Part shown: one piece after another, positions 9,020 to 18,900 of the stretch
How positions within the stretch are numbered: the stretch's first letter is position 1
Layout of the letters: every line of letters starts with the position of its first letter
Assembly (NCBI GenBank): GCA_046704745.1
Contig: JBJKRL010000084.1
Span: forward strand, 17,118 to 81,117
From: CAWGGS01 sp046704745
GTDB lineage: Bacteria > Desulfobacterota > Desulfobulbia > Desulfobulbales > Desulfocapsaceae
DNA length: 64,000 nucleotides
Direction of reading: 5' to 3'
Made by a program: the position numbers and the translations under genes
The notes under the pieces: generated by a model
Told to the model about the DNA's origin: nothing
Databases searched by the model: none
The model's input: only the letters and a program-made list of their open reading frames with translations

Positions 9020-10870
9020 ATGAAAGGTTTCTTTCGTTCTATAGCAACTATCTTAAAATACTTAGGTAAAATCCTCTCCTTTCTTCGCAATACAATTCTG
9101 AATCTTCTACTCATCGTTATCATCATTTTAGTAATTTTCTCTTTCCTCCCGACAACTAAGGAGCTGACGATCCGTAACAACAGCGCCCTGACCCTTTCCG
9201 TAGTCGGAAATATTGTTGAAGAAAGACAGATAACAGATCCGGTAACTGATTTTATAAATGAAGGTATCGGCATTAAAGATCTTCCAAGCGACACCCTCCT
9301 TCAAAACATACTCGACACTATCCATGCAGCAGCTACCGACTCCCGGATAAAGTGCCTGATCCTTGATTTGGACAAGATGGGAAATGCCGGTATCAACCAA
9401 CTGGAGGCAATCGGAACTGCCCTGAGGGATTTTAGAAAGAAAGGGAAAAAAGTTATTGTGGCTGAAGATTTTTTCACCCAAAAAAAATATTTTCTCGCCT
9501 CTTATGCCGATACGATTATCTTAAATCCAATGGGAGCAGTTGAATTACACGGATTCGGTGTTTACCGGCTTTATTTCAAGGACATCCTCGATAAACTGCA
9601 TATAAGAGTTCATGTCTTTCGGGTAGGACAGTATAAATCGGCCGTTGAACCTTTCATCGGCAACTCCATGTCGGCTGATGCCAAAGAGCAAAACGGAAAA
9701 TGGCTTACTTCTCTTTGGAAAAACTTCACCGCAACTATCTGCCGAAATCGATCTTTGAAACCAGATGCTGTAGATAACTACATCAACAATGTCGTGCAAA
9801 ATCTTTCTGCAGCCGGAGGAGATACGGCACTGCTCGCTGAAAAATACGGACTTGTCGACAAGTTGATGACACGAGACGAGTTGCGGGACTATTTTGCCAA
9901 ATTGACCGCCCCTGACTCTGATACGGATTACAGGCAGGTTTCTTTCAAAGATTACTTAAAGACGATTTCTCCATCTTATGAAGGAGAAGAAAAGTCGGAG
10001 AACCAAATCGGTATAATCGTAGCCGAAGGAACTATCTTAAACGGCAATCAACCTATCGGGGCTATCGGTGGAGACTCATTGGCACGGCTTATCTACAATG
10101 CCCAAATAAATGATAAAATAAAGGCAGTAGTGTTGCGCGTAAATTCCGGAGGCGGTTCGGTCTTTGCGTCCGAGGTCATTCGTCAGGCATTGCTTTCTTT
10201 AAAAAAGAGCGGAAAACCCTATGTGGTCTCCATGGGGGCAGTGGCAGCGTCGGGTGCCTATTGGATCTCAGCCGATGCCAATGAAATTTTTGCGACACCT
10301 ACCACCATCACCGGCTCCATCGGCATATTCGGTGCAATCCCCACTTTTGATGAGGCGTTGGACAAACTCGGCGTCCATTCCGATGGAATCGGAACAACGG
10401 ATCTTGCCGCCGGCTTGAATCTCTCCCGTCCTTTCCCGCCGATTTTAGCAAAGGTCATGCAACTCTCCATCGACAAAGGATATCAAAAGTTCGAAACCAT
10501 CGTGGAAAAAGGCAGAAAGCTGGCTCCCTCTACCATGGACGCAATTGCCGGTGGACGTGTTTTCGATGGAAAGAAAGCGCAGGAAATAGGGCTGGTGGAT
10601 AAAATGGGAACCCTGAAAGACGCGATTGCAGCAGCAGCCAAATTTGCCGGACTCAAGAAGTATACCGCCCTCTACCTTCACAAACCGATGTCAATTAAGA
10701 GCAGAATCCTGCAACGATTCGGAGTCCAAATCATGTCCTTGTTGAAACCTCTCCATATTTCTTCAGGGTTACTGTCTGAAATTTCAAGAATCGCCGCTCC
10801 GATCGACAAAGCTGCAAAGCTTAACGATCCTCAAGGGATTTACTCCCTATGGGCTTTTGAGTATCGATAA
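9020..10870 (+). CDS. sppA: Signal peptide peptidase SppA, long (67K) type
   Basis: A membrane-anchored serine protease that degrades cleaved signal peptides at the inner membrane. At 616 aa it matches the duplicated E. coli-type SppA. One N-terminal membrane helix spans about 27-43. The N-terminal copy supplies the general-base Lys206 in RVGQYKSAVEPF and the C-terminal copy the nucleophile Ser411 in AVAASGAYWIS, at spacing close to the E. coli enzyme (K209/S409). It stands alone, with an inverted repeat shortly after the stop. Confidence 0.95.
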   Translation: MKGFFRSIATILKYLGKILSFLRNTILNLLLIVIIILVIFSFLPTTKELTIRNNSALTLSVVGNIVEERQITDPVTDFINEGIGIKDLPSDTLLQNILDTIHAAATDSRIKCLILDLDKMGNAGINQLEAIGTALRDFRKKGKKVIVAEDFFTQKKYFLASYADTIILNPMGAVELHGFGVYRLYFKDILDKLHIRVHVFRVGQYKSAVEPFIGNSMSADAKEQNGKWLTSLWKNFTATICRNRSLKPDAVDNYINNVVQNLSAAGGDTALLAEKYGLVDKLMTRDELRDYFAKLTAPDSDTDYRQVSFKDYLKTISPSYEGEEKSENQIGIIVAEGTILNGNQPIGAIGGDSLARLIYNAQINDKIKAVVLRVNSGGGSVFASEVIRQALLSLKKSGKPYVVSMGAVAASGAYWISADANEIFATPTTITGSIGIFGAIPTFDEALDKLGVHSDGIGTTDLAAGLNLSRPFPPILAKVMQLSIDKGYQKFETIVEKGRKLAPSTMDAIAGGRVFDGKKAQEIGLVDKMGTLKDAIAAAAKFAGLKKYTALYLHKPMSIKSRILQRFGVQIMSLLKPLHISSGLLSEISRIAAPIDKAAKLNDPQGIYSLWAFEYR

Positions 10871-11003
10871 TCCGGCGGTCTCGTTCACCAGCATGATGGG
10901 ATCTTAGAGACCTTGTCTTTCACCTTTAGGAGTACAAAAAAATAAAGATCAGATCTTCGGCAAACACTACCTTTCGACGACAACAGATTTGCTATAAATA
11001 GTG

Positions 11004-11072
11004 CGTAGAACAATTGATTCTGTAAAAAGCCAAGCGAAGAAAAGTACAAATAGATCTATCAATTGTTCTACG
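11004..11072. repeat. Perfect 15-bp inverted repeat between convergent genes
   Basis: CGTAGAACAATTGAT at 11004-11018 is the exact reverse complement of 11058-11072, with 39 bp between. It lies between the convergent sppA and PilZ genes. No T-run follows either arm, so it is not a typical intrinsic terminator. It could be an mRNA 3'-end structure, a protein site or the remains of a mobile element. Confidence 0.75.
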
Positions 11073-11098
11073 AAATATCTACTGAAAGGAGCATGTGG

Positions 11099-11500
11099 TT
11101 AGGCCTGGTATCTGGAATCTCCACCTAAAGAACTGGATGCCGTCGTATTCAATATGAATTCAGTCCATTCCCAAGGTGCCTGTACGATTTTGAAACCGAC
11201 GACAAAAGAATGATTTATCATCATCTCTTGTTTCCAACAAGATTTCACTATCAACCTGTAATGTTCGCCCTTACCCGATATAACCATTGTATAATTGTTA
11301 TTGGTTGCAGAGAAGTTTCTTGGAAGATTAGACATCTTGAAGCCGCCTAAAGAAACATCATCTACAGTCCCTTCGAGGACGAAATTTCCATCGGCAATAT
11401 CACCGATAAAGCCTTGGATCTCAATCCGGGTATGCCTTCTTTTTAGAGAGTGAAGGCCTTTTGAAACTTGCAGTTTCCTTTTTTCTATTATCCTTTCCAT
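11099..11500 (-). CDS. PilZ-domain protein
   Basis: A stand-alone PilZ domain of 133 aa. The c-di-GMP-binding motifs are visible: RRHTR (RxxxR) near residue 22 and DDVSLGGFK (D/N-x-S-x-x-G) about 25 residues later. It probably acts as a cytoplasmic c-di-GMP receptor adjusting motility, adhesion or envelope functions; the partner is unknown. It is monocistronic and converges with sppA. Confidence 0.85.
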   Translation of the reverse strand: MERIIEKRKLQVSKGLHSLKRRHTRIEIQGFIGDIADGNFVLEGTVDDVSLGGFKMSNLPRNFSATNNNYTMVISGKGEHYRLIVKSCWKQEMMINHSFVVGFKIVQAPWEWTEFILNTTASSSLGGDSRYQA

Positions 11501-11679
11501 AGATGCGCCCCCCTGGTATTTGTCTCATTTATGTTGCATGAGTAAACCCTTTAACAGAGGTTTACAATTCTTACATACATAATTGTGGTTATTGATGCCA
11601 TAACAATTTATCAAAAGACGCTCCCCTTGCTATTGCTTGACAATATTCGAGCGAAAAGGTAATAAACGAAGACTAAAAG

Positions 11680-11878
11680 CTCAGGTACTTGCAAAATCTC
11701 GCTACGGATATTTTCAAGTTTAATAGGGAACTTCGTGAAAATCGAAGACGGGCCCGCCGCTGTAACCGGGGACGAATCCTGCACTTTGCCACTATTTGTT
11801 GCTCCTTGAAAAGGACGCGAATGGGAAGGCGCAGGGGGAGGGAGATCCGGAAGTCAGAAGACCTGCCTGGCTGTTGCT
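11680..11878 (+). promoter_or_regulatory. Cobalamin riboswitch
   Basis: The stretch has the conserved blocks of the AdoCbl aptamer in order: a GGGAA...GAAAATCGAA segment at about 11727, GGGCCCGCCGCTGTAACCGG (about 11750-11769), GCCACT (about 11788), GGGAAGGCGCAGGGGG (about 11823) and GGAAGTCAGAAGACCTGCC (about 11850-11869). It precedes a corrinoid ABC importer. Edges are approximate. Control is probably by transcription termination, since a terminator follows at 11930-11970. Confidence 0.93.
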
Positions 11879-11929
11879 ATCATATATCGTGGACGGATCA
11901 TATGATACTGATTTTCGGATAGTTTGGGA

Positions 11930-11970
11930 AATCCCCGATCGATTGGCTAAAGATCCGGGATTTTTTTTTT
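11930..11970 (+). terminator. Intrinsic terminator of the cobalamin riboswitch expression platform
   Basis: AATCCCCGATC (11930-11940) pairs with GATCCGGGATT (11952-11962), 10 of 11 bases, with an 11-nt loop and a run of ten T (11961-11970). It sits between the aptamer and the first gene, as expected for a B12-induced OFF switch. Confidence 0.9.
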
Positions 11971-12011
11971 GCCCGGTTAAGATTGAGAACGCTCTCACGT
12001 TGGAGATCTCC

Positions 12012-13034
12012 TTGCGACCTTCTTTTGTCATCTGTTTATTGGCAATTCTCCTTTCAGCAGCCATAGTTATAGCTACCGGTATGGGCTACTTACACATCAG
12101 TCCCGTCCAGGTTTTGCAAGTGATTTCGGCTAAAATCACCGATTCTGCCTTACCAACGTCTATGAATCCCGTCTTCGGATTGGTCATAATGGATGTTCGG
12201 CTACCCCGCATTCTGACATCTGCCGTGGTCGGTGGCGGACTGGCTGTTGCAGGAGGTGTCTTTCAGGCCATTTTACTGAACCCGCTCGCCGACCCCTATA
12301 CCCTGGGAATCTCTTCAGGAGCAGCATTCGGTGCCTCGATGGTCCTTTTATTGTCTATTGCAGGCATTACCATCCCGGCATGGATTTCGGTACCGCTTTT
12401 TGCCTTTATTGGTGCAATTGCAACGCTTTTCGCCGTATTTTATCTGGCCTCATCAAGTAACAGGCTCTCGTCAAATACCTTGATCCTTTCGGGGGTAATT
12501 GTCGCATCCATCCTTGCAGCGGGAATAGGTTTTATAAAATATCTCGCCGACGAGAAGGTCGGAGTCATAATTTTCTGGTTGATGGGCAGTTTTGTAGGAA
12601 AATCCTGGATGGACGTGGTTCTCACAACGGTCTTCACCATTCCCGGGGTTTTTGTTATCCTCTATTTCGCAAGAGACCTCAACATAATGGCCTTGGGCGA
12701 ACGATCAGCCGAGACTCTGGGAATCAATACCGGAAAAACCAGAAAAATCCTACTCATCTGGGCATCTCTTATTACTGCCATTTGCGTTTCTGTTTCAGGC
12801 ATCATAGGCTTTATCGGACTCATCGTACCCCACCTCCTCCGTCATCTTCTTGGTCCTGACAATAGGATACTCCTCCCCGCCTGCTTCCTTGGAGGAGCAC
12901 TGCTTTTACTGTTTGCCGACACTATAACCCGTGCCGTACTTCCATCGGAAATCCCCATCGGCATCCTCACCTCATTGATCGGAGGACCGTTCTTTTGTTA
13001 TATCTTTCGCAAACGCCAACAGGGAGTACGGTAA
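12012..13034 (+). CDS. btuC: Corrinoid/iron-siderophore ABC transporter permease (FecCD/BtuC family)
   Basis: Inner-membrane permease, about 340 aa, with many hydrophobic segments and the FecCD signatures NPLADPYTLGISSGAAFGAS, then GERSAETLGI and GFIGLIVPHLLRHLLG. The frame is open further upstream to 11796, but that region is riboswitch and terminator, so it cannot be the usual translation start. I prefer TTG 12012, which follows GGAG with 6 bases between and gives a normal FecCD N-terminus; TTG 12000 is an alternative. Riboswitch control and a neighbouring corrin-pathway enzyme point to cobalamin or cobinamide as substrate. Its stop overlaps the ATPase start as TAATG. Confidence 0.9.
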   Translation: MRPSFVICLLAILLSAAIVIATGMGYLHISPVQVLQVISAKITDSALPTSMNPVFGLVIMDVRLPRILTSAVVGGGLAVAGGVFQAILLNPLADPYTLGISSGAAFGASMVLLLSIAGITIPAWISVPLFAFIGAIATLFAVFYLASSSNRLSSNTLILSGVIVASILAAGIGFIKYLADEKVGVIIFWLMGSFVGKSWMDVVLTTVFTIPGVFVILYFARDLNIMALGERSAETLGINTGKTRKILLIWASLITAICVSVSGIIGFIGLIVPHLLRHLLGPDNRILLPACFLGGALLLLFADTITRAVLPSEIPIGILTSLIGGPFFCYIFRKRQQGVR

Positions 13035-13837
13035 TGGCTAATGATGTCAATACCATATATAACGTTCAAAATGTATGGTTCAGCTACAAGACCGTTCCGG
13101 TTCTCAAGGATATTAATCTCGGAATTAATAAGGGACGATTTTATGGCCTCATCGGTCCGAACGGCAGCGGCAAGACGACCTTGCTCGATTTGCTCACCGC
13201 AACCGCGAGGCAGGAGAGTGGAACGATCTCTTTTCAAAACAAACCAATTTCAATGTACGAGAGGAAAGAACTCGCCCGGAGGCTTGCCCTGGTTCCGCAA
13301 GACTTCACCCTTAACTTTGATTATTCCGTATACGATGTCGTCCTAATGGGACGTCACCCGCATATTCCCCGGTTTGCAAATCCCTCGAAAAAGGATCTTG
13401 CATTAGTCAGCGAGGCCCTTGAAACGCTGGATATCGCAGATCTAGGCAACCGTTCGGTAACCAACCTTTCCGGCGGTGAAAAACAACGGGTCATCGTCGC
13501 CAGAGCCCTTGCTCAAGACACCGGGGTTATCATTCTTGATGAGCCGACGTCAAACCTTGACATAAGTCATACTATTGATATCATGCGTATTTTTTATGAA
13601 AGAGTCACTAAAAAAAAGGTTACTGTCATTGCAGCAATCCACGATCTCAATTTGGCTTCCTCGTTTTGTGATGAACTTATTGTTGTAAAGGAAGGCAAAA
13701 TTATGGCAACAGGTCCTGTTTCAGAGGTCCTTACCCAACAACTCATAAACCGTACCTTCAATGTGGACAGCCGCGTCTCTCTTCACCCTGAAACCCAAAC
13801 TTTGCGTATTGACTATGATTTCAAAAAAAGCCGTTAG
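13034..13837 (+). CDS. btuD: Corrinoid ABC transporter ATP-binding protein
   Basis: The cytoplasmic ATPase subunit, about 267 aa, with Walker A GPNGSGKTT (41-49), signature LSGGEKQR (about 146), Walker B VIILDEPTS and the H-loop AAIHDLN. The start at 13034 follows GGGAG and overlaps the permease stop; a longer in-frame start at 12995 would run well into the permease gene. The substrate is assigned from the operon and riboswitch, not from the protein itself. Confidence 0.92.
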   Translation: MANDVNTIYNVQNVWFSYKTVPVLKDINLGINKGRFYGLIGPNGSGKTTLLDLLTATARQESGTISFQNKPISMYERKELARRLALVPQDFTLNFDYSVYDVVLMGRHPHIPRFANPSKKDLALVSEALETLDIADLGNRSVTNLSGGEKQRVIVARALAQDTGVIILDEPTSNLDISHTIDIMRIFYERVTKKKVTVIAAIHDLNLASSFCDELIVVKEGKIMATGPVSEVLTQQLINRTFNVDSRVSLHPETQTLRIDYDFKKSR

Positions 13838-13862
13838 TAAATTTTCCCAAAACTTCTTTACT

Positions 13863-14792
13863 ATGAGATACTCTTTTATTTTTTTCTCTTTATTTGTCCT
13901 TGTTTTTTCCCTTGCCATCTCTCAAAACGCCTCGGGAACAGACCTCACGGACAGTAGCGGTACCACCATACATTTTACCCGGCCGTTTACCAGAATTATC
14001 TCCCTTTACGGCGCACATACGGAAAATTTGGTCTCATTGGGACTTGAAAAAGAAATTATCGGTCGGGCTGCGGATGATGATTACCCACCCTCAATTACTG
14101 CAAAACCCGTTTTCAGCGATAGGGACAACCCGGAAAAGTTTATCGCCGCACGCCCCGATCTTATCCTGATTCGCCCGATGATTTCGCGCATTCATCCTCA
14201 ACTCTTCAAAGAACTCCGCCAGGCAGGAATTACAGTAGTTTCTCTGCAACCGACGAATGTCGGCCAGATGTATTCCTACTGGAAAGACCTTGGTAAATTG
14301 ACTGGAAAATCTAAAGAGGCTGACAGGATGATCAAGGATTTTGAATCGGAGCTTACCAGGATCAAAAAGAGCTACAGCTACATCCCCAAAACGGCACGCC
14401 CAAAAGTCTATTTCGAAGCAATTCATGCCAAGATGCGAACGTTCTCACCTCAATCGATCAGTATCTTCTCCCTTCAAAGCGCCGGTGGGATAAATATTGC
14501 GACAGATGCCAGCCCCAGACACTCCACCAATATTGCCGACTACGGCAAAGAACGACTTCTCTCGCACGGCCAAGATATCGACATCTTTCTGGCCCAAACC
14601 GGTCGCATGAATCGTGTAGACACATCAATGATAGCAAAAGAACCCGGGTTTCAAGCCATCAAGGCCGTGAAAGACGGTAGAGTATATCTTATTGATGAAA
14701 AACTGGTCTCCCGTCCGACCATGCGCTTGCTTGAAGGTATTGAAAAAATAAACCAAATACTTTATCCCGCTTCGGCAAATGCAAAGAAATAG
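13863..14792 (+). CDS. btuF: Corrinoid ABC transporter periplasmic binding protein
   Basis: A periplasmic class III binding protein of about 309 aa. It starts with a signal peptide (MRYSFIFFSLFVLVFSLAIS then QNASG) and continues with the BtuF/FhuD pattern: RIISLYGAHTENLVSLGL, RPDLILI and, in the C-lobe, AVKDGRVYLIDEKL. It delivers the ligand to the BtuCD-type pair. An in-frame ATG at 13815, inside the ATPase gene, would add 16 basic residues before the signal; neither has a strong ribosome-binding site. Confidence 0.88.
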   Translation: MRYSFIFFSLFVLVFSLAISQNASGTDLTDSSGTTIHFTRPFTRIISLYGAHTENLVSLGLEKEIIGRAADDDYPPSITAKPVFSDRDNPEKFIAARPDLILIRPMISRIHPQLFKELRQAGITVVSLQPTNVGQMYSYWKDLGKLTGKSKEADRMIKDFESELTRIKKSYSYIPKTARPKVYFEAIHAKMRTFSPQSISIFSLQSAGGINIATDASPRHSTNIADYGKERLLSHGQDIDIFLAQTGRMNRVDTSMIAKEPGFQAIKAVKDGRVYLIDEKLVSRPTMRLLEGIEKINQILYPASANAKK

Positions 14793-14830
14793 CCCATTTT
14801 AAACTCATAAACTCAACAAAACAGCAACCG

Positions 14831-15568
14831 ATGAAACCAACGCTTTACATTGTAGGTACAGGCCCAGGCGATCCGGAACTTCTCACCCTCAAAGCGGTGA
14901 ACGCCTTGAGAACATGTTCCGTTCTTGTCACTCCCAAAGGTACTCCGAACGGAAATTCCACAGCACTATCAATCGTTAAACAGGTGGTTGATACCAATGA
15001 TAAAGAGATAGTGGAACTCTATTTCCCTATGAAAAAGATCCATATCGGGGATAACCCTGATCCGGAAATAAAAGATGCCTGGCTCAACGCCGCTCGCACA
15101 ATCCTTTTTTATCTCGACCAGGGAAAAGATGTCGCCTTCCCGACATTGGGAGACCCGGCCGTTTATTCAACCGGCTTTTATCTTTATGAAAACATCATGC
15201 AAATAAATCCAGAGGCAAAAATCGTCTTTATCTCCGGTATTACAGCCATGAGCAGCTGTTCATCCGCCACCGCCATTCCGGTGTGTCTGGGAGATGAAAT
15301 GCTGGCCGTTATACCTGCAACTTTTAAAGATCAACGCTTACAGCAAACCTTGGAGCTCTTCGACACCATTGTCCTTATGAAGGTGCATAAGGTCATGCCT
15401 CATCTCTGCCAATTGCTAAAGGATCTCGGTCTTCTCGACAAATCCGTGTTGGTCGAACGTGCTGGAATGGCCGACCAACGAGTAATAACGGACCTGACAT
15501 CCCTTTCTGATCCGCCACACTATTTCTCAACAGTTATTGTAAGAAAAAAAGCCGATGCCAAGATGTAA
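14831..15568 (+). CDS. cobI: Precorrin-2/cobalt-factor II C20-methyltransferase
   Basis: A SAM-dependent tetrapyrrole methyltransferase of 245 aa. The nucleotide motif GTGPGDPELLTLKA lies at residues 9-22, followed by the CobI/CbiL features VLVTPKG, FPTLGDPAVYSTGFYL, GITAMSSCSSATAIP and VLMKVHKV. It methylates C20 of the corrin precursor in cobalamin synthesis. It follows the importer by 38 bases and probably shares its riboswitch. No other corrin-ring gene is in the window, so the rest of the pathway must lie elsewhere. The cbiL name would apply if the cell uses the anaerobic route. Confidence 0.92.
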   Translation: MKPTLYIVGTGPGDPELLTLKAVNALRTCSVLVTPKGTPNGNSTALSIVKQVVDTNDKEIVELYFPMKKIHIGDNPDPEIKDAWLNAARTILFYLDQGKDVAFPTLGDPAVYSTGFYLYENIMQINPEAKIVFISGITAMSSCSSATAIPVCLGDEMLAVIPATFKDQRLQQTLELFDTIVLMKVHKVMPHLCQLLKDLGLLDKSVLVERAGMADQRVITDLTSLSDPPHYFSTVIVRKKADAKM

Positions 15569-15998
15569 AATCAGCACTTTCCATATTCCATACGCCGGCT
15601 ATCAATATCTTATGATTTAGGAACAAGTTCAGAGTACTGCAAATAATTGTTCGACACAATGTTCACCAAAGATGCGCTGATCCGGCTGCATCATAAGTCT
15701 CCTCCCTGCGTTCGCTTATCTACTTCGTCGAACGGCCAATACACATACCCAACTATAGGGCATAACCGACCTCCCGGATATCCAACTGTCTCAGCTTGTG
15801 AGAAATCCGGGTTAATGCTGAGCCTTTTCAGAGTTTCATTGACAATGGTTTAATTTTTTTCATAAAATCATTCAAACAGTTATGGACGGGTAACATTTTC
15901 CTAAGGCAGCAGCCTCAGCCCATGAGGAATCAGGTTTAATGTATCGCAGCGTATCAACTGCATGAGATACAAAAATTTTCAGCCACCCACCTAATCCT
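15569..15998. other. Intergenic region with two related 27-bp motifs, 430 bp
   Basis: No credible gene. Two segments, 15791-15817 and 15915-15941, match at 21 of 27 bases (TCAGC...TGAG.AATC.GG.TTAATG), which may mark decayed duplicated sequence. A plus-strand ORF at 15647-15853 has no family features and is not called. Confidence 0.4.
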
Positions 15999-18900
15999 AT
16001 GAACATAATTATCAGCCCATCCAGGACAGTCCGGTTCTGCGGGAACTTATCGTATCTTTTTCTTATCACACTTCTTCTTTTACTCATTCCATCCCATGCC
16101 TTTTGCCGAAAGGATATCGGCACGCCCAAGGTCTTGAAAGAATGGATCCCCTGGGTTTTGTACAACCATGAAGACAAGACATGTACATTGAGAAGCGATG
16201 ATATTTCCAAAAGCTACTGTGCCTGGCCCTCACAGCTGGTCCTCGAGATAAACGATAATGGGGCGGTATTTCATCAACAATGGAACATTGAGACCGAATC
16301 GCTTGTTCCCCTCCCCGGAAGCTTGAAGCTTTGGCCGGAATCGGTAATGGACATAAAGAGGCCCCTCATCGTTCTTGATCATAACGGTACTCCTTCTGTT
16401 CGGCTTCAACCTGGACGCCATTTCCTTTCCGGCAAACTCAGCTGGAATCCGTTACCCGATTCCATCATCCTGCCTTCGGCTACAGGATTGATCAAACTAG
16501 CAAACAAAGTGACGCAGACCGACAGACCGTTTATAGACCAGAAAGGAACATTATGGCTTAAAAAGCATGAAAAAAAAACAACCGAAGAAGTGAATCAAGC
16601 ATCTGCTCAGGTCTTCAGAAAAATCCAAGACACTCTCCCGCTCCAAGAAGAAGTGCATATCATCTTGACTGTCTCCGGTGCCCCGCGTGAAATCACTTTG
16701 GGTCTTATGGTCAATAAAGGGTTTCTTCCACAAAAAATAACAACCCTGCTTCCTGCCCGCCTCGACAATAAAGGAAGGCTCGTCGTTCAGGCCCGTCCTG
16801 GTCAATGGCTCATTGTTATGGTTATTCGCACTACAAATTCCAGGTCTCCTGAACAATTGACAATCGGCGATATAGACGGTCTCTGGCCGGAAGATGAGAT
16901 TTGGAGTTTTGAGGCAATGCCCAAACTTCGCCGGGTTCATATAGAAAACGCTCTTTCCATTGATCCATCACGAACCGGACTCCCCGCAGAGTGGTTAAAC
17001 CTGCCAGCCTATTTCATGGGAAAAAAGGATACGATGCAGATCAAGGAAAAGGAAAGAGGGAATCTACCAACCACTCCAAACCGTCTGACACTTTCTCGCA
17101 CCTTATGGCTCGATCAAGCAGGTGATGGATTAACTGCATTCGATGTTATTTCCGGCAACATGGTCAAGGGTTGGCGACTCAATGTGGTTCGGCAACAGCA
17201 TCTTGGCAAGGTTGATATCGATGGAAAAAGTCAACTCATCACCAAGCTTTCCGACTCGGACACGGTAGGTGTGGAAGTCCGCAAAGGGAGAATTTCTCTT
17301 ACCGCCGATTCCCGGATTGAACAACCTGTACGCACGATGCTCCTGTCCTTTCCTGCCGCAGGTTGGGACCACTCCTTCCAGCATCTCTCGGCAACGCTTA
17401 ATCTTCCTCCCGGCTGGAAACTGTTGACATCTTCGGGGGTGGATAAAGTTTCTACCTGGGTAACCCGCTGGACCCTCCTGGATATATTCCTGGTCCTGAT
17501 CACCTGTTTGGCAACAGGAAAGCTCTTCGGCTGGCGTTGTGGTCTTCTTTCACTTGTTGCATTGGTTCTCATGTACCATCAGTTGGAAGCACCACGATAC
17601 CTGTGGCTGCCTCTCCTTGCCTTTATTGCAATCGGCCGGATGATACCATCTGAAAAGTCAAAATACCTCATTGGTATCCCGATCGGTGTCATCCTCCTTC
17701 TTCTTGTGCTCCAATCTGTTCCTTTTATGGTACGGGAAGTACGTGTCGGCATCTTTCCCCAATTGGAATTTGGTCCCTATTATACACTGACAACCAATAC
17801 AAAAAACGTAGATGCCGCCTCTATGCATCTTGGCGGCAAAAAGCAATCTGAGCGCTTTGCCCCTTCCCTTGCAACGAAAATGTACAGCCTGCAATCCATG
17901 GCGCCATCGGAGAAATCAGCTTATTTAAAACAGACAGACAAAGAGCTGCAATATGACCCTCGTGCCATGATTCAGACAGGCCCGGGTTTACCCCTCTGGC
18001 ACTGGCGAACAATTCCTTTAACCTGGAACGGCCCGGTAAGCCCAACACAAAAGGTTTACCTCATTCTCCTGCCTCCATGGCTAAATTGTACCCTTGCCTT
18101 TCTCCGGGTGGGACTGCTGGGGCTTCTTTTCTTCGTATTTTTCAAAAACTCCCTATTTTTATTGCCCAAAAAGGATATTTCAAGGGTTCTTGCCAGAGGC
18201 CGTTATCTCGCTGTATTTCCCCTTATCGCGCTCCTTGCAATCCATCCGACAGGAGCAAGAGCACAAATACCGGATTCCAAGATCCTCCAGGAACTTCAGA
18301 ACCGACTCGTCTCACCCCCTGTTTGCGGCAATGAATGCGCCAGCTTGAACAATTGTCTTCTTATAAATAAAAATGGAAAATTATATGTGAAGTTGACAGT
18401 GGCTGCAGCAACCGATACCGCCGTCCCTTTACCTGGTGACAGAGGGGTATTTTCAACTATCCTGCTTGACAACATTCCCGCCGAAGCCGTTCAGGACGAT
18501 AACGGCACTCTCCTGATAAAGGTTTCAAGCGGAATCCATCACCTCCTCCTGGAAAAGGACCTTGGTGATCTCGATGATTTCAGCCTCACTTTTCCATTGC
18601 TCCCACACCGTGTTCAAACAGACTTATCCGGTTGGACGGTTACCGGCATTCATCCAAACGCCACCATGGAGAAACAGATAAGCTTTTCTAAAATCGATAG
18701 GAAGCAAGACGAAAGACTAGATGAAACACGGCCGAGATCAGAAACAAACGATGTTTTGTTGCCTCAGTTTTTTCAGATCAAACGAACGCTTCACTTCGGA
18801 CTGAAATGGACTGTTGATACCCGTGTGATCCGCAGAACACAAGGGAACGTGATATCAGCACAGGTTCCTCTTATTCCAGGTGAAATGCCCACCACTTCCA

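Noticed and set aside
11004..11072. Integron attC site
   Set aside because: The arms do not fit the RYYYAAC/GTTRRRY core sites and no integrase or cassette gene is near.
11796..12011. Longer N-terminus for the btuC permease starting inside the riboswitch
   Set aside because: The frame is open, but the stretch contains the aptamer and an intrinsic terminator, and the N-terminal sequence does not look like FecCD.
15647..15853. 68-codon ORF after cobI
   Set aside because: Composition and lack of motifs suggest chance or decayed sequence.
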